DNA of 64,000 nt from Lineolata rhizophorae (Eukaryota; Ascomycota; Dothideomycetes; Lineolatales; Lineolataceae). Position 1 is the stretch's first letter; each line of letters begins with the position of its first letter. Below the pieces are notes generated by a model that worked only from the letters and a program-made list of their open reading frames with translations, was not told the origin of the DNA and searched no databases. A program made the translations under genes and the position numbers. The DNA is taken from positions 509,566-573,565 of the forward strand of contig MU001681.1 in NCBI GenBank assembly GCA_010093515.1, given 5' to 3'. This document shows, piece after piece, positions 1-11,431 of the stretch.

Positions 1-1155
1 CTAGGGTAAATTTCGTCGCCCCTGACTTGCTTTGCTGCGAGGTCTCACGGCGTCAGCGCAAAGAGCGGCCTGAGTCATAATTTGTTCGGGCAGCGAGAGC
101 AGCACCCCATTCATTCATTCACTGCGAGCCACTTGCGCCAGGGCAAAAAGGCTTACGACCAAAGGGTGTGTGTACGTGGGTATTAAGCGGCCCGGCGGCC
201 GGAGCCGAGAACGAGTCCCCTGCGCTTAGTTTTTCGCCTGCACCTGTGCGCTTCCTCCAAGTCCTCCCATCACCCTTTGCTCTCTTTCCTCGCCTCTCCC
301 TGACAATCGCAACAGTCCATTTTTGGACTTCTTCGCCTGTCGCTTTGCTGGAGTCTTCGCTATCACCTATCAATGTTTTCCGCTAGATGCCGCTTGGCCT
401 AGCTTACTTTCTCGATTAGGAGACGAATATCGAAACGGTTACCCGCCCGCGGTTCCGCGCAGCCGCCGCCTTTGTCTACCACCGTCGGGCCAAGCTAGCT
501 CGCACAGCAGTCTATTGCTTGTTCTCCGCGCGACGATAAGAAAATTCGTTGCTCCGAGAGCTGCACGCATTGCCTTACTAGCACCCACCGCACCTCTCCC
601 TCCTCTCCGGCCTTCCTTCCCGACGCTACGGCGTCTCGTTCCCATCAAGTCATCAAGTTGGCGGGCATCGCAGGTCTCCAGTACTCCTTCATCCGCCCTC
701 TTCTCGGCCCAAAGATTTGGGTCTGTGGAGGCGACAAGAAGCCTCCATAACTGGTCTTTTTCACAGCGCAAAGAATCACGCAACAGCCGCTCGCTCTGAA
801 GTCATCCACGGAAAATATCGCCCGGTTCGGAAGAAGTTGGGGTTGAGGTCGGCGGATTTGGCCTTCGGTTCCTGAAAATCGACCACGGCTTGGTGTAGGG
901 GAGGTTCGGCTCCCTACGCGAAGCCCAGCGGTCAAGTTGACAGCCCTCAAGGGGTGAGCGCTCACAAGCGGCTCGCCAACCTCAGTATTATTTGCTTCGT
1001 TTTGTTCCAGCCCCTTTGAGCGTTCGTTCGCCGTCTAGGTTCCAGCCCGATCTGTCACTTCGATTGCCTAGCGTAACGTCAGCGTCAGGTTGTTCACGGG
1101 GCTTCTCAATTGATCTTCAGGTTCAAGGTCAGAAGATACAGGACAGACGGTCAAG
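1..1155. other. upstream region of the CorA-type transporter
   Basis: No credible gene is visible; the open frames here are short and mutually overlapping. A strongly pyrimidine-rich stretch at about 224-310 resembles a fungal promoter or leader. A 5' leader intron is possible, with a GTGAGC donor near 955 and a CAG near 1131, but this cannot be confirmed from sequence alone. Confidence 0.5.
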
Positions 1156-3327
1156 ATGTCTGGCACCCCGCACTCCGAGGCGTGCGAGAGCCGCTTCAGC
1201 ACGCCAGTCTCCGAACTCGACGACCACCGGAACCAGCCCGTCAACCTTCCGCCGCCGGAGCATGGCTATCCTCCGGGCAGCCGACGGGAGACCTTTTCCA
1301 GCACTGCCAACAGCGAGCGCCCAAATCTCGTCCTCCAGGTCGAGGAGAACTTGCGCCAGGGCATGACCTCGCGCGACTTCGAGAACGCCATCACCGAAGA
1401 GCCTGGCGACCGCGTCAACGAGCAGACCATCGGCGACACCATCTACAACCGCCGCGGCTCGTCCGCGACCAGCCCAATTGCTAGGCGCAATACTTTCCGG
1501 CGTTCGCGCACACAGCAGCAGTCGCAGCAGCAGCCGCAGCAGAATGAGCGGATGCCGACGGCCTCTCGGTCGTCCTCGCCATCGGCGCATACAATCTCGC
1601 CGCGCAATTCGATGGAGGCATTCGCGGATCACAAGCGCCGCGAGCGAGCAGGGACCCTCAACAGCGTCGTTGCCCCGCCGTTGTCCGAATTGTACCTCAA
1701 TCACACGATTTCAGGTGGTACCCACCAGCGGCGCCCCACCATCAGCGAGAATAAGAGTCCTTGCCCGACGGGCGCCGATTCCGTCTCGACCCGCAGCTCC
1801 GTCGAGGATGACGTCTGCTTTCCGCAGCCCGAGCATAAGCACGACGAGAATGCGATCGATTACGACGAGCTCGAGTCGTACGCCCGGGAGTGTCGACTAC
1901 GCCCGAAGCTCGACAATGAGTTGAGGCGCAAGCCCAGCACCGTCGCGTCACAGCAGCGCCGCGTCTTTTACGACCAGCGTCCCCAATCATCGAAGGCCTC
2001 GATTCCGCGCTTCGTTGCGCGCTCCACGCCCACGCCTGGAGGCGGCGAGGATGCATGCAGTGTAGTTGATGAGAAGGATCCGGAGCTGGCGGCCAAGCAT
2101 GCCGACCTCATCGATGCGCTCGACCGTGCGAAGTCGTCGGGCGACCCGGCTCCGGCGGAGTCCACACCTACCATGTGGACTTTCTTCTCGGCCGACATGA
2201 ACAACTGCGTCTTCTCGGACACCATTGGGGGGCTGTTGATGGAAGGCGAGACGTTCCGGGATCTATTTGAGCTACCTGATCAAGAGAATGGTGAGCAGCA
2301 GCCGGTGCGCGGCTCATCAGCGGCCTGGTGGCTCGACCTGCTCAATCCGAGCGAGGATGACATCACGGCTGTGTGCCGGGCGTTCGGGGTGCACCCGCTC
2401 ACCCGCGAGGACATCTGCACGCAGGAGACGCGCGAGAAGGTGGAGCTGTTCAAGCGGTACTACTTCGTGTGCTTCCGTAGCTTCAACCAGGATAGCCGGA
2501 CAAGCGACGAGTACATGGAGCCCATTAACGTGTACGCCGTCGTTTTCCGCGACGGCTTGCTCACGTTCACGTTTTGCCCGAGCCCACACGCGGCCAACGT
2601 GCGCAAGCGTGTCGGTAGGCTCAGGGACTATGTCAGCATGAGCTCGGATTGGATTTGCTACGCCTTGATGTGAGTAGTACCTAGCTGGGAGAAATGCTGT
2701 ATCTATCCAGAATGGATACCTTGCTAACGAACATTCCGCCTCAACAGCGACGACATCGTCGACGCCTTTCAGCCGGCGATCCGCGAGATCGAGCAAGAGA
2801 CTGACCTGATCGAGGACAACGTCTTCACGGCCCGCGCCGAGGACAGCCGGCAGATCCTGCGCCAGATCGGCGACTGCCGGAAGAAGGTTATGTCGCTGAT
2901 GCGGCTGATCGGAGGCAAGGCGGACGTGATCAAGGGCTTCTCGAAGCGATGCAACACCGAGTACGAGCAGGCGCCGCGCAGCCACATCGGCGTGTACCTC
3001 TCGGACGTGCAGGACCACGTGGTGACGATGATGACGAACCTGCAGCACTTCGAGAAGATGCTGAGCCGGTCGCACTCCAACTACCTAGCGCAAATCTCGG
3101 TCGACAACCTGGCGCAGGGCAACTCGGTCAACGAGACGCTCGGCAAGGTGACGGTGCTAGCTACCATCCTCGTCCCGCTCAACCTCATCTGCGGTCTGTT
3201 CGGCATGAACGTCAACGTGCCGGGCGGCGGCGCGGGGGGACTCGGCTGGTTCTTCGGCATCTTGGGCGTCATCGTCATGTTTGTCATTATCTGCCTCGTC
3301 GTCGCGAAGAAGAAGCGGTATCTGTGA
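1156..3327 (+). CDS. CorA-family Mg2+ transporter, Alr1/Mnr2 type
   Basis: Predicted Mg2+ channel of the plasma membrane or vacuole. Two exons, 1156-2669 and 2748-3327, join in frame to 697 residues. The intron 2670-2747 has GTGAGT, a GCTAAC branch point and CAACAG. The first ~300 residues are Ser/Arg/Pro-rich and look disordered, as in fungal Alr/Mnr2 proteins. The CorA core then starts near the AAWWLDLLNPSEDD segment. The C-terminus carries two membrane segments (about residues 640-658 and 670-691), with the diagnostic Gly-Met-Asn filter at 657-659 ending the first one and a Lys-rich tail (AKKKRYL) after the second. Family membership is secure. Whether the protein works at the vacuole (Mnr2-like) or the cell surface (Alr1-like) is not decided by sequence alone. 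The ATG at 1156 is the first in this frame and follows a CT-rich leader. Confidence 0.93.
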
Positions 3328-5842
3328 CTATTGGTAGTAGGTACGGTGGTGTCTGCGCTGTGGTATACGGACGACGTAGGGGCTTTTAGTAGCAAAGTAG
3401 ATGCGCTGTTCAAGCAGGAGGTGGAGTAATGGAGGCGACTCTAGCCGGTAAGCTACATGCGGGTATCTGCCGTGTTTAGGACGGCTGTTTGTCTGTTTGC
3501 TCTTCAGTCTATTATTAGCTTGAATTTCCTTTTCTTATTCTATACTTTTTTTTATGTTATTTTCCTCATTCTGTTGGGTCTCTGTTCCAATTCAGATTCA
3601 AGAGGTAATGGTGGCTTCACGGCCCGGGGGTTCCCTTGCGCAAGTAATTCCTTTTCCGTTCAGCAGGACATGGCGCCAGATGAACAATAGTTAGAGGGCG
3701 CAGTAATTTCTCTTCTGGGCGTTATGAGCTGGGTACCGTCTTGTCATTCTGTTTATAGGGGGTTGGCGAAAATAGAAATAGAAAAAGTCGTTTCTTGCAT
3801 AATGTTCGACTACTAGCGTTGTGGTTCCTTGTTTCGTGTGCTCCCATTCTATAATGTCGTCGCCATCTCTACGTTAGGCCTGCGCCACGCTTGCAGTTCA
3901 AAGAGGGGTGATTGATTGTCTGCAAGGGCGGGGGCGTTGGGCGGTCCCCTGGCGATTGTTTTCACTCTGCGCTTATCGATAGCTTGCTTTTGACGTGGCT
4001 TAGGGCTCATCATGACGAGGGAAAGCCGGATGTACAGTCGTGAGTCTTTGGTGTGCTCACCTCATATTTTTGACGACTGCCGTGGGCCTAGAGCCTCGAG
4101 AGAGTTCAGTGGTGGTGTGGCTAGTCACGCTCCATCCTCTACGCGTGTGCAAACGAGTTGCGGGACACTGCTCCCAGGTCAGGGAGCAACGCGACTAGAT
4201 TGCGATAAAGAGCGGATCTTGCTTTTGCGGATCCGTGGTTCTCGGAGAATCGAACCATTGGGCGTGGTTTCTTGGAACGGATAGGCCTGGTTCCGGGTAG
4301 ATGTGTCCAGGTATCTTTGCGTCATGATAGCCAGGAAAGCGGAGATATGGACACGGCTACGGATCTCGCTAGGCTAGACCAAAGTCAAGGCTTCCTGTTC
4401 GCACGGAGATGTTAGGGCCGGCGTGTTGTCGCCGGATCTAGAGTTGAACACGCTTTTGGGGACCCAGAGAGGTGCCGCATGCCGTCGGGGGCTAGGACTA
4501 GGGAGCTAAGAACAGAGATCAGAAAGCAAACATTGGTAATGTGATCCAAATCCCAGGGCGCAGGTAGTTTTGCTATTCCTATCAGCCTAAGTGCCGCAAG
4601 GGCGCTAACGGTTCAAGCTCAAAGTTGCACGGAGAGCGAGGGGGTCGAACACAGCTATTCGATTTTACAGAGATGTGACCAGACCCCTTAACATTCCGTC
4701 TTTTGAAACTCGACGTCGTGGAGAATTGACCAGCCTAACCCAGGTTCAAGCGGCGCGCCTTGTGGCAGCAACGAAGCTGAGACTCGGCTTGGCTCATCAG
4801 CGTCGAAACAACCAGACGGCGGGGAAGCCAACACAGACAACTACGGCGTCGCCGGAAACCTGGCCCAGGCACCGTCGCTTGCTGAACCAAAGGCTTGGAT
4901 CTAGATGCTCAAGTGACAAGATCGCCAGCAGCACTGCATCTAATGACGACGGCGCTGCGCCAACCTGCATCTCCAAACGTCGAGGCACATGAAGCGAGGA
5001 CGCGCAGCCTATCCACGGGCTTTTCGAAGCGCGCCGGAATGCGAGCATCTAGACCCAGCGGCATCGCCCGGCGCAGCATCGCGGCACGCTAGCTATCTAT
5101 CACAAGATTCAGGTGAGCCCGCCAGCGTGCTGACGGGCGCCCCGGTCACGGGTCGACGTATGGGGTAGCCTCGGCTTCAGTTGGATCTGGAGCCGCCGCT
5201 CAAAGCGTGCAAATTGCCCGAGTACTACTAATGGGAATCCAAATTAGGACCATTAGCAACCCAGAGAAGAAAGAGAGATTGGTTGGGCTTGGCTGCAGGA
5301 TGGACGTTGGGCTGACTGAGCTGAGTTGAATGCCGTGGCTGGACCGTCTAGTGACGCATGTGGCTTGAATGCGGCTGAGGTATTCGGCGAATCTGGAGTG
5401 CGGAGACGGTGCGTTGGGCCAAAACGTGCTATGCTTCGATTTTGTATTCTCAACCAGCCATGCAAGATGGGACCGGACGGATGGTACTAGTGTTTGGGAA
5501 CGACTTCCGTTTATTCGGAGTCTGAATTGAATTTTACGCGTACGGAAATACCGCCTTTTTGGGACAAATGCGAACTTAACAGGATGAGCAGATGTCGCAA
5601 ACGTAATTCAGTTCCCCATTGGGTTTTACTTTTGAGAGATATACAAGTCGTCAATGTGTAAGTGAGCTTCGCAGAAGTCAACTCCCTCATACTGAACATT
5701 TTGTCCTCACAACTGATGCATGAGAACACATGGCAGCTTGATTTTGGATCATTTCTGAGTATTGCTGATAGTTGATAATAAGTATTACTCTTAAACCGAC
5801 TGTCTTTTGGAGCGGATTATTTTGATATTAGGAATGGATCGT
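3328..5842. other. intergenic, no gene seen
   Basis: This 2.5 kb between two convergent genes has only short, unrelated open frames. It includes the transporter's probable 3' UTR, T-rich at 3535-3560. A compact hairpin lies at 5117-5138. No transposon ends or protein similarity were recognised. Confidence 0.5.
5117..5138. repeat. short inverted repeat (hairpin)
   Basis: GCCCG-C-CAGC / GCTG-A-CGGGC form a nine-pair stem with one mismatch and a 2-nt loop. It lies in intergenic DNA far from either gene. Its function is unknown and it may be chance. Confidence 0.4.
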
Positions 5843-6566
5843 TCATGTCGCGACGGCACCACCATCGCGCATTTTCAGGTAGTCCTGCCGGAACGAATTC
5901 TTATCCGTCTCATCTCCTCGATTCAATGGAGTCCATTTAGGATCATCTTTGAAGAGCCGCATTGCCTTGGTATACTACGGACAGAAAAACATAGTTCTCA
6001 GCAACAGTCAAACCAGAACTCGTTGAATGATGACTTCGTCATCTCGAAGGGCCAATTGGAACTTACGTTCTTCGTGTCCGTTGTGAAACGATGATAAATG
6101 CCGGCCGGCATAATCATCAAATCATGCTTCTCGAGCTGGATGCGCACCCAGTCATCGTCCTTGGAGCGCACGTCGAAGAATCCGCCGCCATCAAGGATGT
6201 ATCGGATCTCCTCGTCCTCGTGCAGATGCTCGTGGAAAAACATCTTGACCTTGTCTTCGTAGACGTCGCCCATAGTCGCCGGGGAGATGGTGATTTCATC
6301 CCGGTTCTTGTAGCCGCGCTGTGCCGCCAGCTCATTCACCGAGTCCACGGACGGGTAGTTAAAATGCGTGATGCCCAACGACGCGAGGTACTCCGGGGCT
6401 ACCTCGCGCCCAGAGTCGTGAGGCTCGCGTTGGTCGCCCTACGGTCATAGAGGCAGCGGAATTAGCCCCGTGTGTAAGTGCGCGCGGAGTGTATGGAGCG
6501 GCTATTCGAGGGTAGGGTTTTCGATGCTACGCTTACAGGAAGGTTGTCGAACCAGTACGCCTTCAT
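5843..6566 (-). CDS. ADI1: acireductone dioxygenase (methionine salvage)
   Basis: Oxidises the acireductone intermediate of the methionine salvage pathway to 2-keto-4-methylthiobutyrate and formate; the enzyme is cytosolic or nuclear. Three exons on the minus strand, 6566-6537, 6438-6067 and 5974-5843, give 177 residues, close to the usual ~180. The start encodes [10 protein letters not shown], the classic N-terminus of the family, which supports the tiny first exon. The cupin metal site is intact: H81, H83 and E87 in the [12 protein letters not shown] stretch, and H126 in PAGIYHRFT. Introns 6536-6439 (GTAAGC..TAG) and 6066-5975 (GTAAGT..TAG) are both in phase 0. The C-terminus [20 protein letters not shown] is typical. 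With Fe2+ the enzyme runs the on-pathway reaction, and with Ni2+ the off-pathway one; sequence does not tell which. Confidence 0.95.
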
Positions 6567-8337
6567 GATTGCGTCCGGGGCAGCTTCAATGTGCCAGGAA
6601 ATAAGCCTCAACGATCAGAATCGATACCTTTAGCTCAAAGAATGAACTGTTCCGTCGATCCTGGGGCCAAGGAGGCAAGCCGCGACAAAGCTAGAGGTTA
6701 TTAAAGCCTTCACCTCGTGCAGGATGTCAGCGTGGGCGCCGTAAATTCCTCCAAAACTTTTTTGGTGGGGCTCGGAATTTCCATCGCCCCTCCGGGAGGC
6801 AAACAACGATACGACGCTGCCCCGAAGAAACCATCCCGAACGCAGCATAAACCAAGCAACAAGGCGTCTGTGCCAGCGCATTTTTTACGCCTGAGTTTCA
6901 CTTTATGGGACAATCATCCTGTCTATCCAGGGGAATGATGCACGTAGTCCGCAGATTATCCCTGTTCAGGCAAGGCCAAGGCTTCCAGCGAGAAAGCTTT
7001 CGTTGCAGGAGATAATCCACGCGCCGTCCTATTTCCACCAATCGTGATTACTTCAAGGCCGAAAATGTCTCGGGATTATCACCGAGAAATACTGGTTGGA
7101 AGTTATTTGAAAGGAAGGGCTAGCGAAGGGTCACTCGAAATACGGACTTATAACAACGATACGACTTATGGCATTACGACGAGACGTTCGGCATGGCAAT
7201 ACTCCCATACTGCAGGATTGGACGGCAGGTAAAAGGGCAGCCGCCCACATCTGCCCCGTTAGAGTAGCTTCAACCAAGGTGCTGACCGAACGCAATTCAG
7301 CCCTATGCCGAATCTATGTAACGCGCAGTTAGCTTAGCTGCGTCGACAAGTCCACTTGGCCACGCAGGCGTATACCCCCGCTTACTATGTACGTACATTC
7401 CCATTGGCTTTGCAACGGACCAGAAATAACCCAAAATTCACCAAAGCTTTGCGGAGAACTGTAGCTGCAGCCAAGAAGTCTCGAACGCGTCCGCCCGTCT
7501 TCACCTAAGTACGTAGGGCGTCGCCGAACAACGTTTCGCTGCTAGCGTGCCACAGCGTACAGGGACAGCCATTGCCCATCAATCAATCAGCCTGCCGCAC
7601 AAGCCCCGTTGGTGGCCCCGAATGTCCAAACGCGCGCAGCTGCGTTCTGTCAGGCTGCTGCAGCGCGGCCCCCCAGGTTATGCAAGGCGTCGTAGGACCG
7701 TAGCTTTTTGCCCCCTCGCCGCAAGGCCTCACGCCCCGTTTCGTCCACCGACAGCTCGGCCGACTGACTGGATCGTCGACTACTTCGGCCGCTCAAGGAA
7801 GATGAATTCCAATCCAGCTAGTGAAGACTATAGTGGCGCACGTCATCAAGACTTTCTGGGCTGAGTATCGGAGTAAGCTGAGCGTATAACCGGTTGCTAC
7901 GCCGTTGCCACGCCCATGTTAGCCAAGCGTCCTAGACAGCCCGGCTTCTAAGTCTATTCTGTGGCTCTACGCCGCTCGCAGGGCGGTTGCGCCTGGCGAC
8001 GACTACAGCCCGCGTGCACCATGGGTCGTCAAGTGCAGTATGCGGTTGGTTGTACGTACCGGTATCGCCTATATTATTCTAGATTTTTTGAGTGCTTGGC
8101 GGGGTCCAGGTTGTGGACACACCAATGTCTATATAAGATTGTTTCTATCTCCCTGCGAAACGTCTCCGAACATCATAAGACTCAAGGCTCATTCAAACCC
8201 TTTTAAAATCTCTTCAAGCCATTCCTTCTCCTCTCCTCTAAGCGAAGACTTAAAGACTCTTGAAGTACTGAGGGATTCTTTTCTTCCGCTACGAAACTCA
8301 AGATCCAACAATTCACGTGGCTTCTTCGACTTTCATA
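6567..8337. other. divergent intergenic region
   Basis: Shared upstream region of the dioxygenase (-) and the GIGGAGN gene (+). No convincing coding frame exists; the longest frames (for example 7547-7864) have no start context, splice pattern or family motif. The promoter elements at its right end are listed separately. Confidence 0.5.
8122..8136 (+). promoter_or_regulatory. CCAAT and TATA-like elements of the GIGGAGN gene
   Basis: CCAAT at 8122-8126 is followed at once by TATATAA at 8130-8136, about 200 bp before the ATG at 8338. An ATTCTAGAT motif about 50 bp upstream resembles a heat-shock element half-site pair. The intervening leader is CT-rich. This suggests a regulated, possibly stress-linked promoter; that is inference from motifs only. 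Confidence 0.45.
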
Positions 8338-8877
8338 ATGACTTCTTTTCGTTCATCCACCAGCAGCAACACTTCGCTCGTTGAGCGCCAGTCCAGCGAG
8401 GTCTACCTCCGGTCCGGTATTGGCGGCGCTGGCAACTACCGCCGCAAGTCTTCCATCACTCTCGCCGCTCCAGCCGTGCCTATTATCGGCCCTCAGTCTC
8501 GTGCCGGCTCCTTCTCGAGCGGTATCGGTGGCGCCGGAAACTTTCACAAGGCAGACGAGCGTGCTGTCCTTTCCTTCGACGAGGAACTGGCTCGTAGCCG
8601 GGCTATTGGGCGCAACGCCCCTACCGCGTACCACGTCGGCATTGGCGGCGCGGGCAACCGCAAGCACCGGGGTGTTTCGCCGTCTATCACCGTCACGGCC
8701 TCGGCGGACAACATCGGGCAGCAGCAGACGTACAGCTCGGAACCGCTGCCCTTTGGCGCTGTTGACTCTTTCTTCCGACGTCTAAGCGGCGCTTCCCGGA
8801 GTACTTCTCGCGACGCATCGCCAGCCCCGAGCGACACCAAGCGCAACGGTAGCATTCGCTCCTCCTTGCGCGTGTAG
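8338..8877 (+). CDS. GIGGAGN-repeat protein (DUF3602-like), function unknown
   Basis: A 179-residue, intronless fungal protein. Three exact copies of Gly-Ile-Gly-Gly-Ala-Gly-Asn lie at residues 27-33, 62-68 and 101-107. This G-x-G-G-x-G-N repeat is the hallmark of the small fungal DUF3602 family, to which I assign it from memory. The rest is Ser/Arg-rich with no membrane segment or signal peptide. The C-terminal third (RRLSGASRSTSRDASPAP and after) looks like a phosphorylatable disordered tail. The start at 8338 is the first ATG in frame; the frame is also open a few codons upstream but without ATG. No biochemical role is known to me. The TATA-bearing promoter sets it apart from the housekeeping neighbours. 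Confidence 0.85.
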   Translation: MTSFRSSTSSNTSLVERQSSEVYLRSGIGGAGNYRRKSSITLAAPAVPIIGPQSRAGSFSSGIGGAGNFHKADERAVLSFDEELARSRAIGRNAPTAYHVGIGGAGNRKHRGVSPSITVTASADNIGQQQTYSSEPLPFGAVDSFFRRLSGASRSTSRDASPAPSDTKRNGSIRSSLRV

Positions 8878-10663
8878 ACTGGGTTTGGAATTTGGTTGGT
8901 GGATTTCAGACTGGAACGGCGACAGTAGCCGCAGACCTAACAACAACATCAGCCGGAACGGCACGTCACCAGTCACAAGGCTCACCATTGGCATGGTGCT
9001 TGCAAAGACTTGGAAGCCCATTGTTCAGATTGATGAGCCGCTTGTATCACACTGTGGAGGACTTTTTCCTGTGTAACGGTGGGGTTGCGGATGTGGGCAT
9101 TTTCTTGGCTACGGCGTTCTGTTTCTTCGGATATTTTCTTCTAATCCCTTTTCGTACATGACGGTACGATTTTGTACGCCGCCGGCAAGCTATCATATAT
9201 ACCATGTTTCTTTCTGTCTTTCTTAGTTCGTTCCATTTGATTTGGTCTTGGCTTACGTTCTGGGAATGTTCTGGGTCCGGGATACATCTACATAGCCGTA
9301 TAATAGCATAATAATCCGGTTTAACTCGTCCGTATCAGTAGCTTCTTCCACTAGCCTCAGTGTTCAAATATAGTCTTGCATTCGATGCCTTCCATCCGCT
9401 TCTTTACCCTTGAAGCTGACCGGTCACAAAATATCCATCCGATACTCTACTTGCGCTTCATGTCTCACCACGAGACCCGACCACTTCTCTCGTCGGTTGC
9501 GCATGTTTACAAGAGTTGTGATACACGCGGATACTCTCAGTCAATTCATGCGCCCGCGCATCTGTGTAACGACGCATATGTACGATGCAATGTACCATTC
9601 GTAACTAACCTACATCTGGATAGCATTTGCAGGGGGTAATTATGCAGGGAGCTTCTTGCCTTCTTGAGCGGACCAGTCGAGGTCCTATCTAGTATTAACT
9701 CTTCTCTAATTTTAAAGCTTGTACAATTCAAAACTGATGTTGATTTCTAGCTCTTGAAAATGTGAGACGTCTATAAAGTCAGTCTTTTTGCCAAAGACGA
9801 ACTTCTAGAACTTCCCTAAACGCCTCTATGTTCCGATATTTGACTAGGCAAAAGCACTGTTTGTTCTAACTCCTGATTCATCAATTGTAGAGAGAACCAT
9901 GTTCGATAGAGAACATTTGAAAGCCCCGGATAACATGTCAATGTACCCTTGCTCTATTGTAATTGGTATCGTCAACGTAGAGATCTCTATACTTAACACA
10001 GTGACATATTTTGATTACCCCTGAATGGACGGGTATTAAGTCCCCGACGGGAATATAGTACGAGGACGTAAACCTGAACTAGCTTGACCTAGGCTACGTT
10101 AGGTTCAACTGGATAAGATCTTGCGTGGGAGGCCCGACGTGTTTCCGGTCAGCTAGTCAGAAACTGAATAGAAGCTTGAAATGATAAGACGGATAATATG
10201 ATTGACGTAAATCCATAACATATCGTTATGCAAACGCTCTCTAGACTCGGCGTTACATCTCTAGAAGAGCTAATCATACAATGACTTATAACGTTTATTA
10301 TTCTAAATACTTGGTAGATAAATCTAGCCTTGGTTTCCTCGTGATGTTACTCTATTTCGACATTTGAGTAACTGGAGGACACCCCTGATTAAACCTTGGA
10401 GTGTCATGCTTGATAAGTATAATCCCTAACACATTTATTGCCCGTAATTAGGTTCTATAGTGCAATACAGGTTTCTCCTACTACATATACTTTTGTCGGG
10501 CTTTATGACTAGCGAATACTGTTCTAGTGTAAATTCTGAACAAAAGTAATATTTTAGTCTGTACGCGTTACTTATAAATATTCATAAAAATGTTTCACTT
10601 TACAAGCAAAAATAAACACAGGTGAGCATTAATACAAAATGGAGGGAAAAAAAATTTCTTTTA
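8878..10663. other. intergenic, becoming AT-rich
   Basis: The first ~700 bp is the probable 3' UTR and flank of the GIGGAGN gene. From about 9640 the base composition turns clearly AT-rich compared with the neighbouring genes. Every frame is broken at short intervals. No recognisable protein is seen. It may be old decayed repeat DNA, but no element ends could be identified. Confidence 0.45.
10647..10654 (-). terminator. Pol III terminator of the tRNA-like locus
   Basis: Eight consecutive T on the minus strand, 10 nt beyond the 3' end of the tRNA-like sequence. This is the standard RNA polymerase III stop. Confidence 0.6.
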
Positions 10664-10797
10664 TGCACCGAGCGGGACTCGAACCCGCGCCTGAAGCAGA
10701 TCTCGAATGGGAAGCTTCAATTCCTAGAAGAAATTAGTCCACATGCTTACATGCAGCCATTCGAATATAACACTTACTACCCCTAAACTATCGGTGC
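10664..10797 (-). tRNA. tRNA-like gene, isotype unresolved (possibly Gly-CCC)
   Basis: The 134-nt minus-strand sequence has a perfect 7-bp acceptor (GCACCGA / TCGGTGC plus A) and a perfect T arm (GCGGG-TTCGAGT-CCCGC). It also has an A box (TAGTTTAGGGG, 10790-10780), a B box (GGTTCGAGTCC, 10685-10675) and a T8 terminator downstream. A stem GAAGC / GCTTC, followed by a 4-nt variable loop AGGC as in glycine tRNAs, encloses TTCCCA, which would give anticodon CCC. About 50 extra bases then lie between the D arm and this stem, and 9 more lie within the loop. An alternative stem TTCGA / TCGAG would make a type II tRNA with a short variable arm. It could be an intron-containing gene or a degenerate copy. 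Confidence 0.55.
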
Positions 10798-11431
10798 AAG
10801 TGCAGCGAAATTTTACACTAAAATAAATGTATATGCCATATATACAAAGAAAATTTTTAGCAGACTTTTTATATGATTACTTCCTTTTTAGACTTCTCGC
10901 GGCGTTCTTTTCTTTCGTGTACTTTGTGAATGGTAGGGTGGATTTAACCCCGCCACGCCGATATCGGGCTCTGTTTGGTCCCCACGGCAAGTTGGCTGCC
11001 ACAGCGGGAATGCGCTGTATAAGCGCGTCGAACGAGAGTTTTGGATAATTGAAAACATGCATTAGAGACCTTTTATTTTGAGCGCTACGTAACTAATACG
11101 AGGACGGATAGCTTGCGAACTAAAGTGGTTCTACAATTTCCTCCTATTACTTTTAAGTAATGTACAGGGGGATATACAGCAAACGTGCTATTAGCATAGC
11201 CACTATTTCGAAGCAAGTTGTCTGGCTACGGCCGTGATATAAAGGGTGGGGATGAACTTCCGATCTACTAATGGTTTCGTATTGAATAGCGTGGCTACTC
11301 TATGCCTTGACAAGCTTCCTCGGCCTATCCTTCTAAATGGAAAGCTGAGTTTAGCTTTTTCACACTGAATCTTTGTCATGAGATAGGAGTCCGTCTTAGG
11401 GACAAAAAGACTTGATTGATAGTGCTAGAAT
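10798..11431. other. AT-rich intergenic, no gene seen
   Basis: This lies between the tRNA-like locus and the glutathione synthetase 3' end. Only chance frames occur, the longest 60-75 codons. It includes the probable synthetase 3' UTR at its right side. Confidence 0.5.

Noticed and set aside
323-965. Open frames upstream of the CorA gene on both strands
   Set aside because: They fall in the CT-rich leader and promoter, overlap one another and show no conserved features.
8885-9161. Two 60-90 codon frames after the GIGGAGN gene
   Set aside because: They lie in its 3' flank, overlap each other and have no conserved motif.
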